Numbered from the stretch's first letter, positions 1-9,654 are shown. The stretch is DNA of 64,000 nt from Pseudomonas sp. FP1742 (GCF_030687145.1 NZ_CP117460.1:1364001-1428000); one strand, 5' to 3'. Notes: a model not told the origin generated them from the letters alone. Translations and numbers: made by a program.

Positions 1-1271
1 TTCATCGCTTTGCTGTACTTGTTGCCCAGCTGGAAGATGTGCCCGACTTCGATGCCGCGTTTGATTTCCAGGGTGCCTTTGCCGTCAGGGCTTGGGTCGC
101 CGGAGACAACGTTGCGCAGGTCGGCGACGGTCGGAACCGGCAGATCACGCTCCCAGTTCACGCCGAAGTAGTGCTTGTCGTCGATGTTGGCACCAATGCC
201 GAAGTCGCTCATCAACTCGACGGAACGGTCGATGATGATCGGCAGCGGCAGGTTCAGCGGGCCGAGGGAGCCGGCGCCGGCGCCAATGGCGTCGCGCAGT
301 TCGGCTTCGGAAGCCATGACCAGCGGGCTGGCAACGCCAGGCTGGTTGGCGGCCTTGATTTCGTTCAGCTCGTGGTCGCCACGGATGATCAGGGCAATCA
401 GCTTGCCTTTTTCTTCAGCGTGCACCACCAGGGTCTTGATGGTTTTTTCGATCGGCAGGTTGAAGCCTTCCACCAGTTGCGCGATGGTCTTGGCGTTCGG
501 CGTGTCGACCAGGCGCAGCTCTTCAGTCGGCGCGGCACGAGTGGTTTCCCGTGGTACGGCTTCGGCTTTCTCGATGTTCGCGGCGTAGTCGGAACCGTTG
601 CTGAAGACGATGTCGTCTTCGCCGGACTCGGCCAGCACGTGGAACTCGTGGGAACCGGCACCACCGATGGAGCCGTTATCGGCTTCAACCGGACGGAATT
701 TCAGGCCCAGGCGGGTGAACACGTTGCAGTACGCCTGGTGCATGCGGTCGTAGGTGACCTGCAGCGATGCCTGGTCGGCGTGGAACGAGTAGGCGTCCTT
801 CATGATGAATTCGCGGCCGCGCATCAAACCGAAGCGTGGGCGGATTTCATCACGGAATTTGGTCTGGATCTGATACAGGTTGATCGGCAGCTGCTTATAG
901 CTGCTCAACTCGTTACGCATCAGGTCGGTGATGACTTCTTCGTGAGTCGGGCCGGCGCAGAAATCTCGCCCGTGGCGATCCTTGAAGCGCAGCAATTCAG
1001 GGCCGTATTCTTCCCAGCGACCGGATTCCTGCCACAGCTCAGCCGGTTGCGTGCTCGGCATCAACACTTCCAGAGAGCCGGCGGCGTTCATTTCTTCACG
1101 CACGATGGCTTCGACCTTGCGCATTACTCGCAAGCCCATCGGCAGCCAGGTGTACAGGCCCGAGGCGAGTTTGCGGATCATGCCGGCGCGCAGCATCAGC
1201 TGATGGCTGATGACGACCGCATCGGAAGGCGTTTCTTTCTGTGTGGCGAGCAAAAATTGACTGGTGCGCAT
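1..1271 (-). CDS. proS: Prolyl-tRNA synthetase, C-terminal part outside the window
   Basis: Charges tRNA-Pro with proline in the cytoplasm. The ATG at 1271 opens [20 protein letters not shown], the usual start of the bacterial long-form ProRS. About 423 codons are visible against roughly 570 in the full protein. The class II core is seen with motif 2 region [20 protein letters not shown], and from about residue 230 the YbaK-like editing insertion ([19 protein letters not shown]) that hydrolyses Ala-tRNA-Pro. The reading frame runs off the left edge without a stop, so class II motif 3 and the anticodon-binding domain lie outside. Identification is secure. The gene is upstream of, and divergent in content from, the AmpG-type gene, with 130 bp between them. 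Confidence 0.96.
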   Translation of the reverse strand, partial: MRTSQFLLATQKETPSDAVVISHQLMLRAGMIRKLASGLYTWLPMGLRVMRKVEAIVREEMNAAGSLEVLMPSTQPAELWQESGRWEEYGPELLRFKDRHGRDFCAGPTHEEVITDLMRNELSSYKQLPINLYQIQTKFRDEIRPRFGLMRGREFIMKDAYSFHADQASLQVTYDRMHQAYCNVFTRLGLKFRPVEADNGSIGGAGSHEFHVLAESGEDDIVFSNGSDYAANIEKAEAVPRETTRAAPTEELRLVDTPNAKTIAQLVEGFNLPIEKTIKTLVVHAEEKGKLIALIIRGDHELNEIKAANQPGVASPLVMASEAELRDAIGAGAGSLGPLNLPLPIIIDRSVELMSDFGIGANIDDKHYFGVNWERDLPVPTVADLRNVVSGDPSPDGKGTLEIKRGIEVGHIFQLGNKYSKAM

Positions 1272-1401
1272 GGTTGGCCGTTGTCGGTTGCTGATGACGA
1301 GAAATGACGGAACATTGTACGGGCGAGATCTGCCGACGTACAGGAGTGTGGGCGGCCGTGTGGCAGGAGGGCGAGAATCTGCTCACCCTCTGCGACGTTT
1401 C

Positions 1402-2970
1402 CTACAGCACCTTCGACTCTTCGGTGACTGGGGTCTGGGCCGGTTCTGGCGTCGGGGTCGGACCTGCGCGACGGTTTTCCTGGAACCAGTGCAAGGCGAT
1501 CAGCAGCAAGGTCGGAACGCCCAGCAGGGCAGTGATCAGGAAGAAGTTGTGATAGCCGAATTTCTCCACCATGACCCCTGAATAGCCGCCGATCAGGCGT
1601 GGCAACAAGAGCATGATCGAGCTGAGCAGGGCGTACTGGGTGGCGGAGAATTTGAGGTTGGTCAGGCTCGACAGGTAGGCGACGAACGCCGAAGTCGCCA
1701 GGCCCGAGCTGAAGTTATCCAGGGAAATGGTGACGATCAGCATGTGCAGATTGGCGCCCATGTCCGTGAGCATCAGGAACAGCAGGTTGGTGGCGGCCGA
1801 TGCAGCGCCGCCGATGAACAGAATCGGCAGAATGCCGAAGCGCACGATCAGCAGGCCGCCCATGCCGGCGCCGACCAAGGTCATGATCAGGCCGAAAATC
1901 TTGCTGACGCTGGCGATCTGATCCTTGGTGAACCCCTGGTCGATGTAAAACACGTTGGCCATCACGCCCATGACCGTATCCGACATCCGATAGGTGGCGA
2001 TCAACCCGAGCAGCAGCAGGGCTTGCCAGCGGTAACGCAGAATGAAGTCGTTGACCGGCGTCAGCACTGGCGCCAGGCCACGACGGCCCATGGCTGACAG
2101 GCACAGCGCGGTGAGCGTGGTGTAGAGAATCGCCCGCAGGAACGCGCGGTCTTCGAGCAGTAGGTCGAGCAGGCTGACGCCGTTGAACAGTACGCTGGCA
2201 AAGTCAGTGTTGTAGAGCTGGGTGAACATGGCCGGTACGGACACTAGCAGCACGATCAGCACGAACACTGACGCCAATTGATGCACAAAGCTGTAGCGCC
2301 CGGCCTGAAGCTGAGTGCGCAGTGGCACCGGCGGTTCGCGCATGAACAGGGAAGTCAGCAGCGCCGGGATCATCAGTACGCCGAACAGCACGTAGGTGCC
2401 GGTCCACGCCCCATGCTTGTAGTTGAAACCGGTGGAGCCGAAGCCTTCGGCGAAGAACAGTGCGCCAGCCGTCGCCAGCAGCGCCGCGACCCGATAACCG
2501 GCCATGTAGCTGGCGGCCAGTGCGGCCTGGCGAGTGTCGTCGGCGATTTCCAGGCGATAGGCGTCGATGGCAATGTCTTGCGTTGCCGAAGCGAAGGCGA
2601 CCACCACGGCAATGGCGATCAGCCAGGACAAGTGCTTTTGCGGGTCGCAGAAGCCCATGCCGATCAGGCCGAGGATCACCAGTGCCTGGGCCAGCACCAG
2701 CCAGGAGCGTCGTCGACCGAGCTTGCCGAGCAATGGCAGGCGCCATTGGTCGAGCAGCGGGGACCAGACCCATTTAAAGGCGTAGGCCAGGCCGATCAGG
2801 CTTGCATAGCCGATGGTTTCGCGGGCAACACCGGCCTCGCGCAGCCAGACTGAAAGCGTCGAAAACACCAGCATGTAGGGCAAGCCGGCGGCGAAACCAA
2901 GCAGCAACAGCACGAGCGTTGAGGGGCTGGCATAGGCGGCGAGCGCGGCGCGCCAGGTTTTACGGGGCAT
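1402..2970 (-). CDS. ampG: AmpG-family MFS permease (muropeptide transporter)
   Basis: Inner-membrane major facilitator protein of 522 residues. The N-terminus has the AmpG signature: LLLLGFAAGLPYMLVFSTLS, then GYASLIGLAYAFKWVWSPLLD, and later ASATQDIAIDAYRLE, a very conserved stretch in AmpG. AmpG imports anhydromuropeptides released by cell-wall turnover for recycling, and in pseudomonads it feeds AmpR control of AmpC beta-lactamase. About twelve to fourteen hydrophobic segments are visible, and the length is intermediate between E. coli (491) and P. aeruginosa (594) AmpG. The charged C-terminus (QENRRAGPTPTPEPAQTP) looks cytosolic and disordered. Pseudomonads can carry two AmpG paralogues, so which one this is cannot be decided here. 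Confidence 0.88.
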   Translation of the reverse strand: MPRKTWRAALAAYASPSTLVLLLLGFAAGLPYMLVFSTLSVWLREAGVARETIGYASLIGLAYAFKWVWSPLLDQWRLPLLGKLGRRRSWLVLAQALVILGLIGMGFCDPQKHLSWLIAIAVVVAFASATQDIAIDAYRLEIADDTRQAALAASYMAGYRVAALLATAGALFFAEGFGSTGFNYKHGAWTGTYVLFGVLMIPALLTSLFMREPPVPLRTQLQAGRYSFVHQLASVFVLIVLLVSVPAMFTQLYNTDFASVLFNGVSLLDLLLEDRAFLRAILYTTLTALCLSAMGRRGLAPVLTPVNDFILRYRWQALLLLGLIATYRMSDTVMGVMANVFYIDQGFTKDQIASVSKIFGLIMTLVGAGMGGLLIVRFGILPILFIGGAASAATNLLFLMLTDMGANLHMLIVTISLDNFSSGLATSAFVAYLSSLTNLKFSATQYALLSSIMLLLPRLIGGYSGVMVEKFGYHNFFLITALLGVPTLLLIALHWFQENRRAGPTPTPEPAQTPVTEESKVL

Positions 2971-3014
2971 GGGCTGAAGTCTGCCTCAAGAATTACGGAA
3001 ACAAAGCGCGCACT

Positions 3015-3368
3015 CTAACCGCTGTGCTCTACCGGGCGCCAGCCATGGCGCTGAATATCAACACGATTGTTCAGAACGCTGATGCCTTCCATGCGCAATC
3101 GGGCCCGTTGTTCATCCCCCGAGGGGCTGCCTGCGGGCAGGCTGATCCGACCGCCGGCACCCAGCACGCGGTGCCAGGGCAATTTGGTGTCACCGGGCAG
3201 TTGGCTCAACGTTCGCCCGACCCAGCGGGCGGCGCGACCCAGTCCCGCCAGCTCGGCGAGCTGACCGTAACTCACGACTTTACCCTCAGGCACTTGGGCC
3301 AGTGTCAGGTAGAGCGCCGTGCGTCGGATTTGCGCCGCGCTTTCGGTTTCAGCGGTTGAGTCGGTCAC
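3015..3368 (-). CDS. Alkyltransferase-like protein (ATL, MGMT homologue without active-site Cys)
   Basis: Protein of 117 residues from a GTG at 3368, preceded by AGGAA at a good distance; the same frame is open further upstream, but that extension does not look coding. It is a stand-alone DNA-binding domain of the Ogt/MGMT family: VPEGKVVSYGQLAELAGLGRAA and WVGRTLSQLPGDTKLPWHRVLGAGGRIS. In active methyltransferases the last motif reads PCHRV; here it is PWHRV, so the alkyl-acceptor cysteine is replaced by tryptophan, as in ATL proteins such as E. coli YbaZ. ATLs bind O6-alkylguanine and hand the lesion to nucleotide excision repair. It lies close to the ampG gene, on the same strand. Confidence 0.88.
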   Translation of the reverse strand: MTDSTAETESAAQIRRTALYLTLAQVPEGKVVSYGQLAELAGLGRAARWVGRTLSQLPGDTKLPWHRVLGAGGRISLPAGSPSGDEQRARLRMEGISVLNNRVDIQRHGWRPVEHSG

Positions 3369-3534
3369 GTCCGGGGTTCCTGAAAAAAATACGCATTGAC
3401 CGTCTGTAGAGTAAATGCTGGATCGACAATTGAGAAATGAACTCAATAGAAATCGTCGGGTCAGTCCTTGCCAGGGCCTTATTCCCAAGAATAATGCCGA
3501 CTTTTTTTCGCAAAGTTGAGCCTTCGATTCGCTT

Positions 3535-4542
3535 ATGTTGTCCAGAACCCTGCTGTGCCTCGCTGTCGTCAGTGCCTCCACTCCCTTGTTCGCCGATACG
3601 GTCTGGTTGAAGAACGGTGACAAACTGAGTGGCAAGATCACGCTCTTCGATGGCGGCAAGCTGTTGATCCAGACCCCGTATGCCGGGGCGGTTCCGATTG
3701 ACTGGAAAGAGGTCAAAACCCTGGAAAGCGATCAGCAAATGCTGGTCAAGCAGGATGCCTACACTGGCGAGAAGGCCAAGTCATTGCACGCGGCGGAGGA
3801 CGGCAAGGTCACCCTGGCCAACGGCGATGGTCCCAAGACCGTAGAGTTGGCCAGTATCCAGCAGATGCTCAAGCCCAAGCCGGTGGTCGAGGATTTGGTG
3901 TGGAAAGGTAATGTCGACATGGCCCTGGATTATCGGCGGGCCGAAAAAGATACCGATGATTATGACGTCGGCTTCAAAACCAGCGCGCGTCATGGTCGTT
4001 GGCGTCATACGGCCGAAGGTGAGTACAACCGCGAGTTCCAGGATGACGTCGTTACCACTGATAACTGGCGTGCCGAGTATTCTCTGGACCGATTCCTTAC
4101 CGATAAGTGGTTCTGGCAAGGCCGTTTGAATTACAAGCGCGACAAGGTCGAAGAGCTGTCCCGACAACGCACCGTCGGTACCGGCCCCGGTTATCAATTC
4201 TGGGATGACGAACTGGGTGCTTTCTCCCTGGGTTCGCTCCTGAATAACACCGATTATGAGTATTCCAATGGCAGCAAGGAAAACTTCTATTCCCTGGCAA
4301 TGAAGTGGGACTACAACCGTTATCTGGTCGGCAAGAAGGTTGAGTTCTTCACCAACGGTGAAGTAGGCAAGCCTTTGTCGGACGTGGCGGATTACGCCGT
4401 CGACGCCGAGGTTGGCCTGCGTTACAAGGTCACCGATTGGGCGTCGCTGAACCTGAAGGCCGAAAGAGACATCATCAGCGGCAGCGAGAAGGCTGACCTG
4501 AGCAAGACCCGGTACACCGCAGGGTTTGGCGTGGCCTGGTAA
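3535..4542 (+). CDS. DUF481 outer membrane beta-barrel protein (YdiY-like)
   Basis: Exported protein of 335 residues. A signal peptide (MLSRTLLCLAVVSASTPLFA) is followed by a soluble N-terminal part DTVWLKNGDKLSGKITLFDGG typical of DUF481 proteins. From about residue 125 an alternating aromatic/charged pattern indicates a small outer membrane barrel, and the chain ends in KTRYTAGFGVAW with a terminal aromatic residue as expected for BAM recognition. Function is unknown for the family. No strong Shine-Dalgarno is seen before the ATG, but the signal peptide fixes the start. It is monocistronic, closed by a strong terminator directly after the stop codon, and is divergent from the ATL gene with about 166 bp between. 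Confidence 0.82.
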   Translation: MLSRTLLCLAVVSASTPLFADTVWLKNGDKLSGKITLFDGGKLLIQTPYAGAVPIDWKEVKTLESDQQMLVKQDAYTGEKAKSLHAAEDGKVTLANGDGPKTVELASIQQMLKPKPVVEDLVWKGNVDMALDYRRAEKDTDDYDVGFKTSARHGRWRHTAEGEYNREFQDDVVTTDNWRAEYSLDRFLTDKWFWQGRLNYKRDKVEELSRQRTVGTGPGYQFWDDELGAFSLGSLLNNTDYEYSNGSKENFYSLAMKWDYNRYLVGKKVEFFTNGEVGKPLSDVADYAVDAEVGLRYKVTDWASLNLKAERDIISGSEKADLSKTRYTAGFGVAW

Positions 4543-4555
4543 CACGCCAAAGAAG

Positions 4556-4613
4556 ATCGCAGCTTTCGGCAGCTCCACACCTGTGGGTGCTGCCGAAAGC
4601 TGCGATTTTTTTT
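4556..4613 (+). terminator. Intrinsic terminator of the DUF481 gene
   Basis: An 18-bp perfect stem (arms 4556-4573 and 4589-4606) with a 15-nt loop is followed by eight T residues. It begins 13 bases after the DUF481 stop codon. The stem motif (CGCAGCTTTCGGCAGC) resembles a dispersed intergenic repeat of P. fluorescens-type genomes, so a repeat may have been recruited as a terminator. Confidence 0.88.
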
Positions 4614-4634
4614 GCCACACAAAACACACAGGCA

Positions 4635-4668
4635 CAAAAAAGCCCCGCTTTTAAGGGCGGGGCTTTTT
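4635..4668. terminator. Bidirectional intrinsic terminator between DUF481 and csp genes
   Basis: Stem AAAAAGCCCCGC paired with its complement around a short loop, flanked by A-run and T-run, so it can work on both strands. It lies 17 bases after the stop of the minus-strand cold-shock gene and is its natural terminator. Confidence 0.88.
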
Positions 4669-4685
4669 ACTAAAGCAGTTACAAG

Positions 4686-4895
4686 TTAGATAACTTGAAC
4701 TTCTTCAGCTTGCATGCCTTTCTGACCGCGGGTAGCGATGAAAGAAACCTGTTGGCCTTCTTTCAGGCTTTTGAAGCCGTCGGATTGGATAGCTTTGAAG
4801 TGAACGAACAGGTCGTCACCGGATTGTGGAGTGATGAAGCCGAAGCCTTTTTCATCGTTGAACCACTTAACGGTACCGGTTTGGCGATTAGACAT
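4686..4895 (-). CDS. cspA: Cold-shock domain protein
   Basis: A 69-residue single OB-fold CSD protein that binds single-stranded RNA/DNA and melts RNA secondary structure. Both nucleic-acid motifs are intact: RNP1 KGFGFI and RNP2 DLFVHF, following [10 protein letters not shown]. Length and sequence match the CspA/CapB family of Pseudomonas. The start ATG is preceded by AAGGAGTTACACC on the coding strand. Like other csp genes it has a long non-coding leader upstream, which may carry cold-responsive RNA structure. The exact paralogue name among the several Pseudomonas csp genes is uncertain. Confidence 0.94.
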   Translation of the reverse strand: MSNRQTGTVKWFNDEKGFGFITPQSGDDLFVHFKAIQSDGFKSLKEGQQVSFIATRGQKGMQAEEVQVI

Positions 4896-5249
4896 GGTGT
4901 AACTCCTTGAACAAAGATAACTGCGACTCAGGAAGAACCCTGGCCGAGACTGAGTGCAAAGAGCAGGAAAAATTCTTGTAGATGGTTGGATCGAAATTCA
5001 ACATATCGTGTAGAGATTCTCAGTGACACAAGCAGCACAGTGGCGCCACCTTAACCCTTTTTCCGGAACGTGCCAATGGTTCTTGCGAAGGTTTCTCTTT
5101 TTTAATGACTGACGGTGTGTCGAATAGCAGTGAGGGCCCGGAATTCACGGGGGATCGGCGAGAATTATCGCCCGGACTTTGAACCCGGAGCGCCTGCCCG
5201 GTAAGATGCCGGACAGAATTTTTCCACCTCGCTATTCAGGACACCCGCC
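4896..5249. other. Non-coding region between cspA and dcd
   Basis: Divergent intergenic region of 354 bases with no convincing ORF. Its cspA-proximal part is AT-richer than the surroundings and probably forms the long 5' untranslated leader usual for cold-shock mRNAs. The dcd-proximal part must hold the dcd promoter. No clean operator could be assigned by eye. Confidence 0.6.
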
Positions 5250-5816
5250 ATGAGCATCAAATCGGACAAGTGGATTCGCCGCATGGCGCAAGAGCACGGC
5301 ATGATCGAGCCCTTCGTGGAACGTCAGATGCGCGGCAGTGACGACAGTCGTGTGATCTCCTATGGTGTGTCGAGCTACGGGTACGATGTGCGTTGCACCA
5401 ATCATTTCAAGGTGTTCACCAACATTAATTCGGCCATCGTCGATCCGAAAAACTTCGACGCTGGCAGCTTCGTCGACATCCACAGCGACGTGTGCATCAT
5501 CCCGCCAAACTCCTTCGCCTTGGCCAGTACCGTCGAATACTTCCGCATTCCGCGCAATGTATTGACCATCTGTCTGGGCAAGAGCACCTACGCCCGCTGC
5601 GGCATCATCGTCAACGTGACCCCGCTCGAGCCCGAGTGGGAAGGCCATGTGACCCTGGAGTTCTCGAACACCACCAACCTGCCGGCGAAGATCTACGCCA
5701 ACGAAGGCGTGGCGCAGATGCTGTTCCTCGAGTCCGACGAGGAATGTGAAGTGTCCTACAAGGACCGTGGCGGCAAGTACCAGGGCCAGCGCGGCGTGAC
5801 CCTGCCGCGCACCTGA
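5250..5816 (+). CDS. dcd: dCTP deaminase
   Basis: Converts dCTP to dUTP and ammonia, the main route to dUMP for thymidylate synthesis in Gram-negative bacteria. The 188-residue length is the family norm. Signature stretches are [35 protein letters not shown] and the active-site region [23 protein letters not shown], in which the conserved Ser-Arg and Glu catalytic residues are present. AGGA precedes the ATG by nine bases. It stands alone on the plus strand. Confidence 0.97.
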   Translation: MSIKSDKWIRRMAQEHGMIEPFVERQMRGSDDSRVISYGVSSYGYDVRCTNHFKVFTNINSAIVDPKNFDAGSFVDIHSDVCIIPPNSFALASTVEYFRIPRNVLTICLGKSTYARCGIIVNVTPLEPEWEGHVTLEFSNTTNLPAKIYANEGVAQMLFLESDEECEVSYKDRGGKYQGQRGVTLPRT

Positions 5817-5923
5817 GTCAACCGTCTGACAAACCGTTGGAATTCCTGAGCGGGCGTACACTCTATGGAATGTACTGCTCCGATTCGCGCAAGGCGGATC
5901 GGGCCATCGCTCAGGAGTGCTTC

Positions 5924-6130
5924 ATGAAGATCGATCCGCAAATAAGTGCCGAACTGGCAAGGCTTGAGCCCAATCAGGTTGGCTTGCTGGCCTGGTCCTT
6001 GTTGGCACATCCGCCAGTCATGGCAGGGGGCATCCCTACTCAGCCGGATCCCGACACGCCCAACGAAGAGCCACAAGAACCCGGAGAGCCCACTGTGCCG
6101 GACAAGCCACCGCCCGCGCCTGTGGCCTGA
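5924..6130 (+). CDS. Small proline-rich hypothetical protein
   Basis: A 68-residue ORF, preferred start ATG 5924 because AGGAG sits six bases upstream; the frame is open further upstream but without a ribosome site. The first half (MKIDPQISAELARLEPNQVG) is helical and ordinary, the second half is a Pro/Glu-rich acidic tail (PDTPNEEPQEPGEPTVPDKP), probably disordered. No signal peptide or known domain is seen. It lies 107 bp after dcd and could be co-transcribed. Function unknown. Confidence 0.6.
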   Translation: MKIDPQISAELARLEPNQVGLLAWSLLAHPPVMAGGIPTQPDPDTPNEEPQEPGEPTVPDKPPPAPVA

Positions 6131-6148
6131 TCTCTGTCGCTGAAATGC

Positions 6149-6243
6149 GCTCCCGTAAGAGCGAAGCTTGCTCGCGATGAACGATAACGCGGTCTCAATG
6201 GGCCGTGTCGCTTTCGTCTCGGGCAAGTCTCGCGCCTACAGGA
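6149..6243. repeat. Degenerate REP-type inverted pair
   Basis: Two imperfect, inverted copies (6149-6180 and 6216-6243) related to the GGGAGCGGGCTTGCTCGCGA element that recurs in this window. Between dcd-side genes and the 3' end of aotP. Decayed compared with the other copies. Confidence 0.45.
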
Positions 6244-6253
6244 CGGTGGCGTT

Positions 6254-7018
6254 TTACTTGAGGTTACCGCTCAAAAACTGCTTCAACCGCTCACTCTTCG
6301 GATTGCCCAGCACGTCTTCCGGCGCGCCTTCTTCTTCCACCAGCCCCTTATGCAGGAACAGCACCTGGCTCGACACCTTGCGGGCGAAGCTCATTTCGTG
6401 GGTGACCATGATCATGGTCCGGCCTTCTTCGGCCAGGCCCTGAATCACCTTGAGCACTTCGCCGACCAGTTCCGGGTCGAGTGCCGAGGTCGGTTCGTCG
6501 AACAGCATCACTTCCGGTTCCATGGCCAGTGCCCGGGCAATGGCTACCCGTTGTTGCTGACCGCCTGACAGGAACGCCGGGTACTGATCCGCCACACGCG
6601 GGGCCAGGCCAACCTTGTCGAGGTAACGTCGGGCGCGGTCATCCGCCTCTGCCTTGCTGCAACCGAGCACCCGGCGCGGGGCCATGGTGATGTTTTCCAG
6701 CACCGTCATGTGGCTCCACAGGTTGAAGTGCTGGAACACCATGGCCAGGCGGGTGCGGATCCGTTGCAGCTCATCGGGGTCGGCTACATGGATGCCGTGA
6801 CGGTCCTTGACCATGCGGATGTTCTGGTCATCCAGGCTCATGGTGCCGTCGTTGGGTTGTTCGAGAAAGTTGATGCAGCGCAAAAAGGTGCTTTTGCCCG
6901 AACCGCTGGCGCCGATCAGGCTGATGACGTCGCCGGTTTTGGCCTTGAGCGAAACGCCTTTGAGCACTTGATGATCGCCATAGCTCTTATGCAGGCCTTC
7001 GATGGTCAGTTTGTACAT
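6254..7018 (-). CDS. aotP: Basic amino acid ABC transporter, ATP-binding subunit AotP
   Basis: Cytoplasmic ATPase of the arginine/ornithine importer, 254 residues from ATG 7018 ([14 protein letters not shown]); a longer frame reaches 7081 but overlaps aotO and lacks family similarity. Walker [13 protein letters not shown] signature [16 protein letters not shown], Walker [15 protein letters not shown] and the H-loop [11 protein letters not shown] are all intact. HisP/GlnQ-type polar amino acid class. It is the last gene of aotJQMOP, 13 bp after aotO. In P. aeruginosa the regulator gene argR follows aotP; here the next feature downstream is non-coding and then an opposite-strand small gene, so argR is not linked. 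Confidence 0.93.
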   Translation of the reverse strand: MYKLTIEGLHKSYGDHQVLKGVSLKAKTGDVISLIGASGSGKSTFLRCINFLEQPNDGTMSLDDQNIRMVKDRHGIHVADPDELQRIRTRLAMVFQHFNLWSHMTVLENITMAPRRVLGCSKAEADDRARRYLDKVGLAPRVADQYPAFLSGGQQQRVAIARALAMEPEVMLFDEPTSALDPELVGEVLKVIQGLAEEGRTMIMVTHEMSFARKVSSQVLFLHKGLVEEEGAPEDVLGNPKSERLKQFLSGNLK

Positions 7019-7031
7019 GGGGCGTGCATCC

Positions 7032-8150
7032 TCAAGGCGAAAGTAGGTAGCCGCTGCGATAGGCTTCGGTGCCCGCGACATGGGCGATCACCATGCCCGC
7101 AGTGGCCATGCGGCGCAACGAACGGGCGTACATCAGCCCGGCGGCGGTGCAATGGACAGGAGTGACGCGATCATTGATCGGGTCGATGATTTCGGCGATC
7201 AGTTGCCCGGCCTCCAGGTATTCCCCGGGCAGGGCGGTGAACACCAGCAGCCCGCCCACGGGGGTTGCCACCGGCTCGACCCCGGCCAGCGGCGTGGCCG
7301 GGTAGGGCAGTTCCGGTAAGGGCGCCGGCTCACCGGCAATCGCGCCGAAGTGAATCAGATAATCGATCAGCGCCTGGCAATCGAGGCTGGCCAACGGATG
7401 ATTGACGTCCCCCTGGCCACGCAATTCGACGGTGACCGAAAAACTGCCCGGCGGAATGTCGAAATGCTCGCCGAAGCGCTCTTTCAACTGCCACCAGAGC
7501 AGGGTGAAGCATTCATCGAACGATTGGCCGCCAGAGTCGGTGGCCAGCAGGCTGGCTTCGGCACCGATGTAGCGCGCCAGTGGTTCGACCTGCGGCCAGG
7601 CCTCGGGTGTGGTGTAAAGGTGCGCCACGGCTTCGAAATCGCAATGCAGGTCCAGCACCATGTCCGCATCGCAGGCCAGCCGTTGCAGGGTCAGGCGCTG
7701 GGATTGCAGTTGCGTGCTGGCGGTCTGCCGCGCCAAGGCGTCACGCAGGCTGCCGCGAATCACTTCCAGGTTATGTTGCGGATCGTCGCCGAGCAGGCCT
7801 TCGATCTCGTTGCCGACTTCTTCACTCAAGTCGACGAACCAGCGATTGAAGTTCTGCCCGCTTTCCAGTTCGTAGCGGCCCAGCGGAACGTCCATCAATA
7901 CTTGTTCCAGGCCAACCGGATTGGCCACGGGCACCAGCACGATTTCGCTGCGCAGGCGGCCGGCGGCTTCCAGTTCCGCCAGACGCTGCTTGAGGTGCCA
8001 GGCCACCAGCATGCCGGGCAGTTCGTCGGCATGCAGGGAGGACTGGATGTAGATCTTGCCTTTGGCCGCCTGGGGGCCGAAGTGGAAGCTGTGAATTTGT
8101 CGCACGGTCCCCGGCAGCGGGGCCAGCAGGTCATGAATCTGGTGGCGCAT
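7032..8150 (-). CDS. aotO: AotO, succinylglutamate desuccinylase/aspartoacylase-type metallopeptidase homologue
   Basis: M14-like zinc carboxypeptidase-fold protein of 372 residues. Zinc ligands are visible as H40-A-D-E43 ([10 protein letters not shown]) and H169 (LDLHCDFE); the probable catalytic Glu lies in SVTVELRGQ. This is the AstE/aspartoacylase family with a C-terminal barrel-like segment ([18 protein letters not shown]). In P. aeruginosa aotO sits in the arginine/ornithine transport operon but is not needed for uptake; its substrate is not known. Here it occupies the same position, 13 bp from both aotM and aotP, so it is co-transcribed with them. Confidence 0.88.
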   Translation of the reverse strand: MRHQIHDLLAPLPGTVRQIHSFHFGPQAAKGKIYIQSSLHADELPGMLVAWHLKQRLAELEAAGRLRSEIVLVPVANPVGLEQVLMDVPLGRYELESGQNFNRWFVDLSEEVGNEIEGLLGDDPQHNLEVIRGSLRDALARQTASTQLQSQRLTLQRLACDADMVLDLHCDFEAVAHLYTTPEAWPQVEPLARYIGAEASLLATDSGGQSFDECFTLLWWQLKERFGEHFDIPPGSFSVTVELRGQGDVNHPLASLDCQALIDYLIHFGAIAGEPAPLPELPYPATPLAGVEPVATPVGGLLVFTALPGEYLEAGQLIAEIIDPINDRVTPVHCTAAGLMYARSLRRMATAGMVIAHVAGTEAYRSGYLLSP

Positions 8151-8162
8151 GTACGAGGTGTC

Positions 8163-8873
8163 CTAGTGAGTCGGCCCGAGGAAGGCCAGCCATCGGCGTT
8201 CGGCGAGGCGGAACAGGCCGACCAGCGCAAAGGTAACGGTCAGGTAGATCAGCGCGGCGATGCCGAACGACTGGAACGTCAGAAAGGTCGCGGAGTTCGC
8301 GTCACGAGCGACTTTCAGGACATCCGGGATGGTTGCGGTGAACGCCACGGTGGTCGAATGGAGCATCAGGATCACTTCATTGCTGTAATAAGGCAACGAG
8401 CGGCGCAGGGCTGACGGCATGATCACGTAGGCATAGAGCTTCCAGCCTGACAGGCCGTAGGCCTTGGCCGCTTCGACTTCGCCGTGCGCCATGCTGCGAA
8501 TCGCCCCGGCGAAGATTTCCGTGGTGTAGGCGCAAGTGTTCAGGGCAAAGGCCAGGATCGTGCAGTTCATCGCATCGCGAAAGAACGCATCGAGGATGGG
8601 CTGGGCGCGCACGGCCGCCAGGCTGTAGATGCCGGTGTAACAGATCAGCAGCTGGATATAGAGCGGCGTACCCCGAAACAGATAGGTGTAGAACTGCACC
8701 GGCCAGCGCAGGTAGAACTTGGGGGAAACCCGAGCAATGGACAGCGGGATCGATACCAGAAAACCGATGAAGATCGACGCACTGAGCAGCCACATGGTCA
8801 TGGCCAGGCCGGTGATGTTGTAGCCGTCGGTATAAAGGAAGGGTTTCCAGTATTCCTGCAAGAGCTCGATCAT
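8163..8873 (-). CDS. aotM: Basic amino acid ABC transporter permease AotM
   Basis: Inner-membrane permease of 236 residues, HisM class. Five or so hydrophobic segments and the EAA-type cytoplasmic loop AIRSMAHGEVEAAKAYGLSGWKLY, which contacts the ATPase, are visible. Its ATGA start overlaps the aotQ stop by four bases, indicating translational coupling. With AotQ it forms the membrane channel for arginine/ornithine delivered by AotJ. Confidence 0.93.
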   Translation of the reverse strand: MIELLQEYWKPFLYTDGYNITGLAMTMWLLSASIFIGFLVSIPLSIARVSPKFYLRWPVQFYTYLFRGTPLYIQLLICYTGIYSLAAVRAQPILDAFFRDAMNCTILAFALNTCAYTTEIFAGAIRSMAHGEVEAAKAYGLSGWKLYAYVIMPSALRRSLPYYSNEVILMLHSTTVAFTATIPDVLKVARDANSATFLTFQSFGIAALIYLTVTFALVGLFRLAERRWLAFLGPTH

Positions 8874-9598
8874 CGTACGGCCTCCCGGGAACCGGCGGCG
8901 TAGCGACGTTCGAGCCAGCGCAGGACGACATTGGAGGCGCTGGTGATCAGCAGGTAAATCAGTGCGGCGAGCACCAGGAAGTAGAACAGTTGATAGGTGC
9001 TTTTACCGGCGTCCTGCGCGGCCTTGACCAGGTCGGCGAGGCCGATGATCGAGACCAGTGCGGTGGCCTTGAGCATCACCATCCAGTTGTTGCCGATACC
9101 CGGCAGGGCGAAACGCATCATTTGCGGGAACACCACGAAGCGAAAACGTTGGCCGCGTTTGAGGCCGTAGGCGGTGGCGGCTTCGACCTGGCCCCGTGGC
9201 ACGGCGAGGATCGCCCCGCGGAACGTTTCGGTGAAGTACGCACCATAAATGAAGCCCAGGGTGATGACCCCGGCGCTGAATGGGTTGATCTCGATGTATT
9301 CCCATTCCATGTATTCGGTGAACGACGTCAGCCAGGTTTGCAGGCTGTAGAAGATCAGCAGCATCAGCACCAGGTCCGGTACGCCGCGAATCAGCGTGGT
9401 GTAGACCTGCGCCGGCACGCGCACCAGTTTCACTTTCGACAGTTTGGCACTGGCGCCCAGCAATCCGAGCAACACGGACACCAACAGCGACAACACCGAT
9501 AATTTGATGGTCATCCAGGTGCCTTCCAACAGCAACGGGCCGAAGCCCTGAAGGCTGAAGGCTGAGAGCCCCAGGTTTTGTAAGAGGTTTTCGAACAT
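8870..9598 (-). CDS. aotQ: Basic amino acid ABC transporter permease AotQ
   Basis: Inner-membrane permease of 242 residues, HisQ class, partner of AotM. The N-terminal helix is MTIKLSVLSLLVSVLLGLLG and the ATPase-coupling loop is GAILAVPRGQVEAATAYGLKRGQ. It starts 56 bp after aotJ, beyond an intrinsic terminator, so it depends on read-through from the aotJ promoter. Confidence 0.93.
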   Translation of the reverse strand: MFENLLQNLGLSAFSLQGFGPLLLEGTWMTIKLSVLSLLVSVLLGLLGASAKLSKVKLVRVPAQVYTTLIRGVPDLVLMLLIFYSLQTWLTSFTEYMEWEYIEINPFSAGVITLGFIYGAYFTETFRGAILAVPRGQVEAATAYGLKRGQRFRFVVFPQMMRFALPGIGNNWMVMLKATALVSIIGLADLVKAAQDAGKSTYQLFYFLVLAALIYLLITSASNVVLRWLERRYAAGSREAVR

Positions 9599-9618
9599 AA
9601 ATCAGCAACCTGATCGGA

Positions 9619-9650
9619 TAAAAAAAGCGCCCATCGCGAGATGGGCGCCG
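9619..9650 (-). terminator. Intercistronic terminator between aotJ and aotQ
   Basis: Nine-bp GC-rich stem (arms 9627-9635 and 9640-9648) with a GCGA/TCGC-type loop, followed on the minus strand by seven U residues, four bases after the aotJ stop. Placed to reduce transcription into aotQMOP and so keep the binding protein in excess. Confidence 0.85.
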
Positions 9651-9654
9651 GGCA

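Noticed and set aside
39..1307. 422-codon open frame on the plus strand over proS
   Set aside because: It is the antisense of the prolyl-tRNA synthetase gene; long opposite-strand frames are usual in high-GC Pseudomonas genes. The translation has no recognisable domain.
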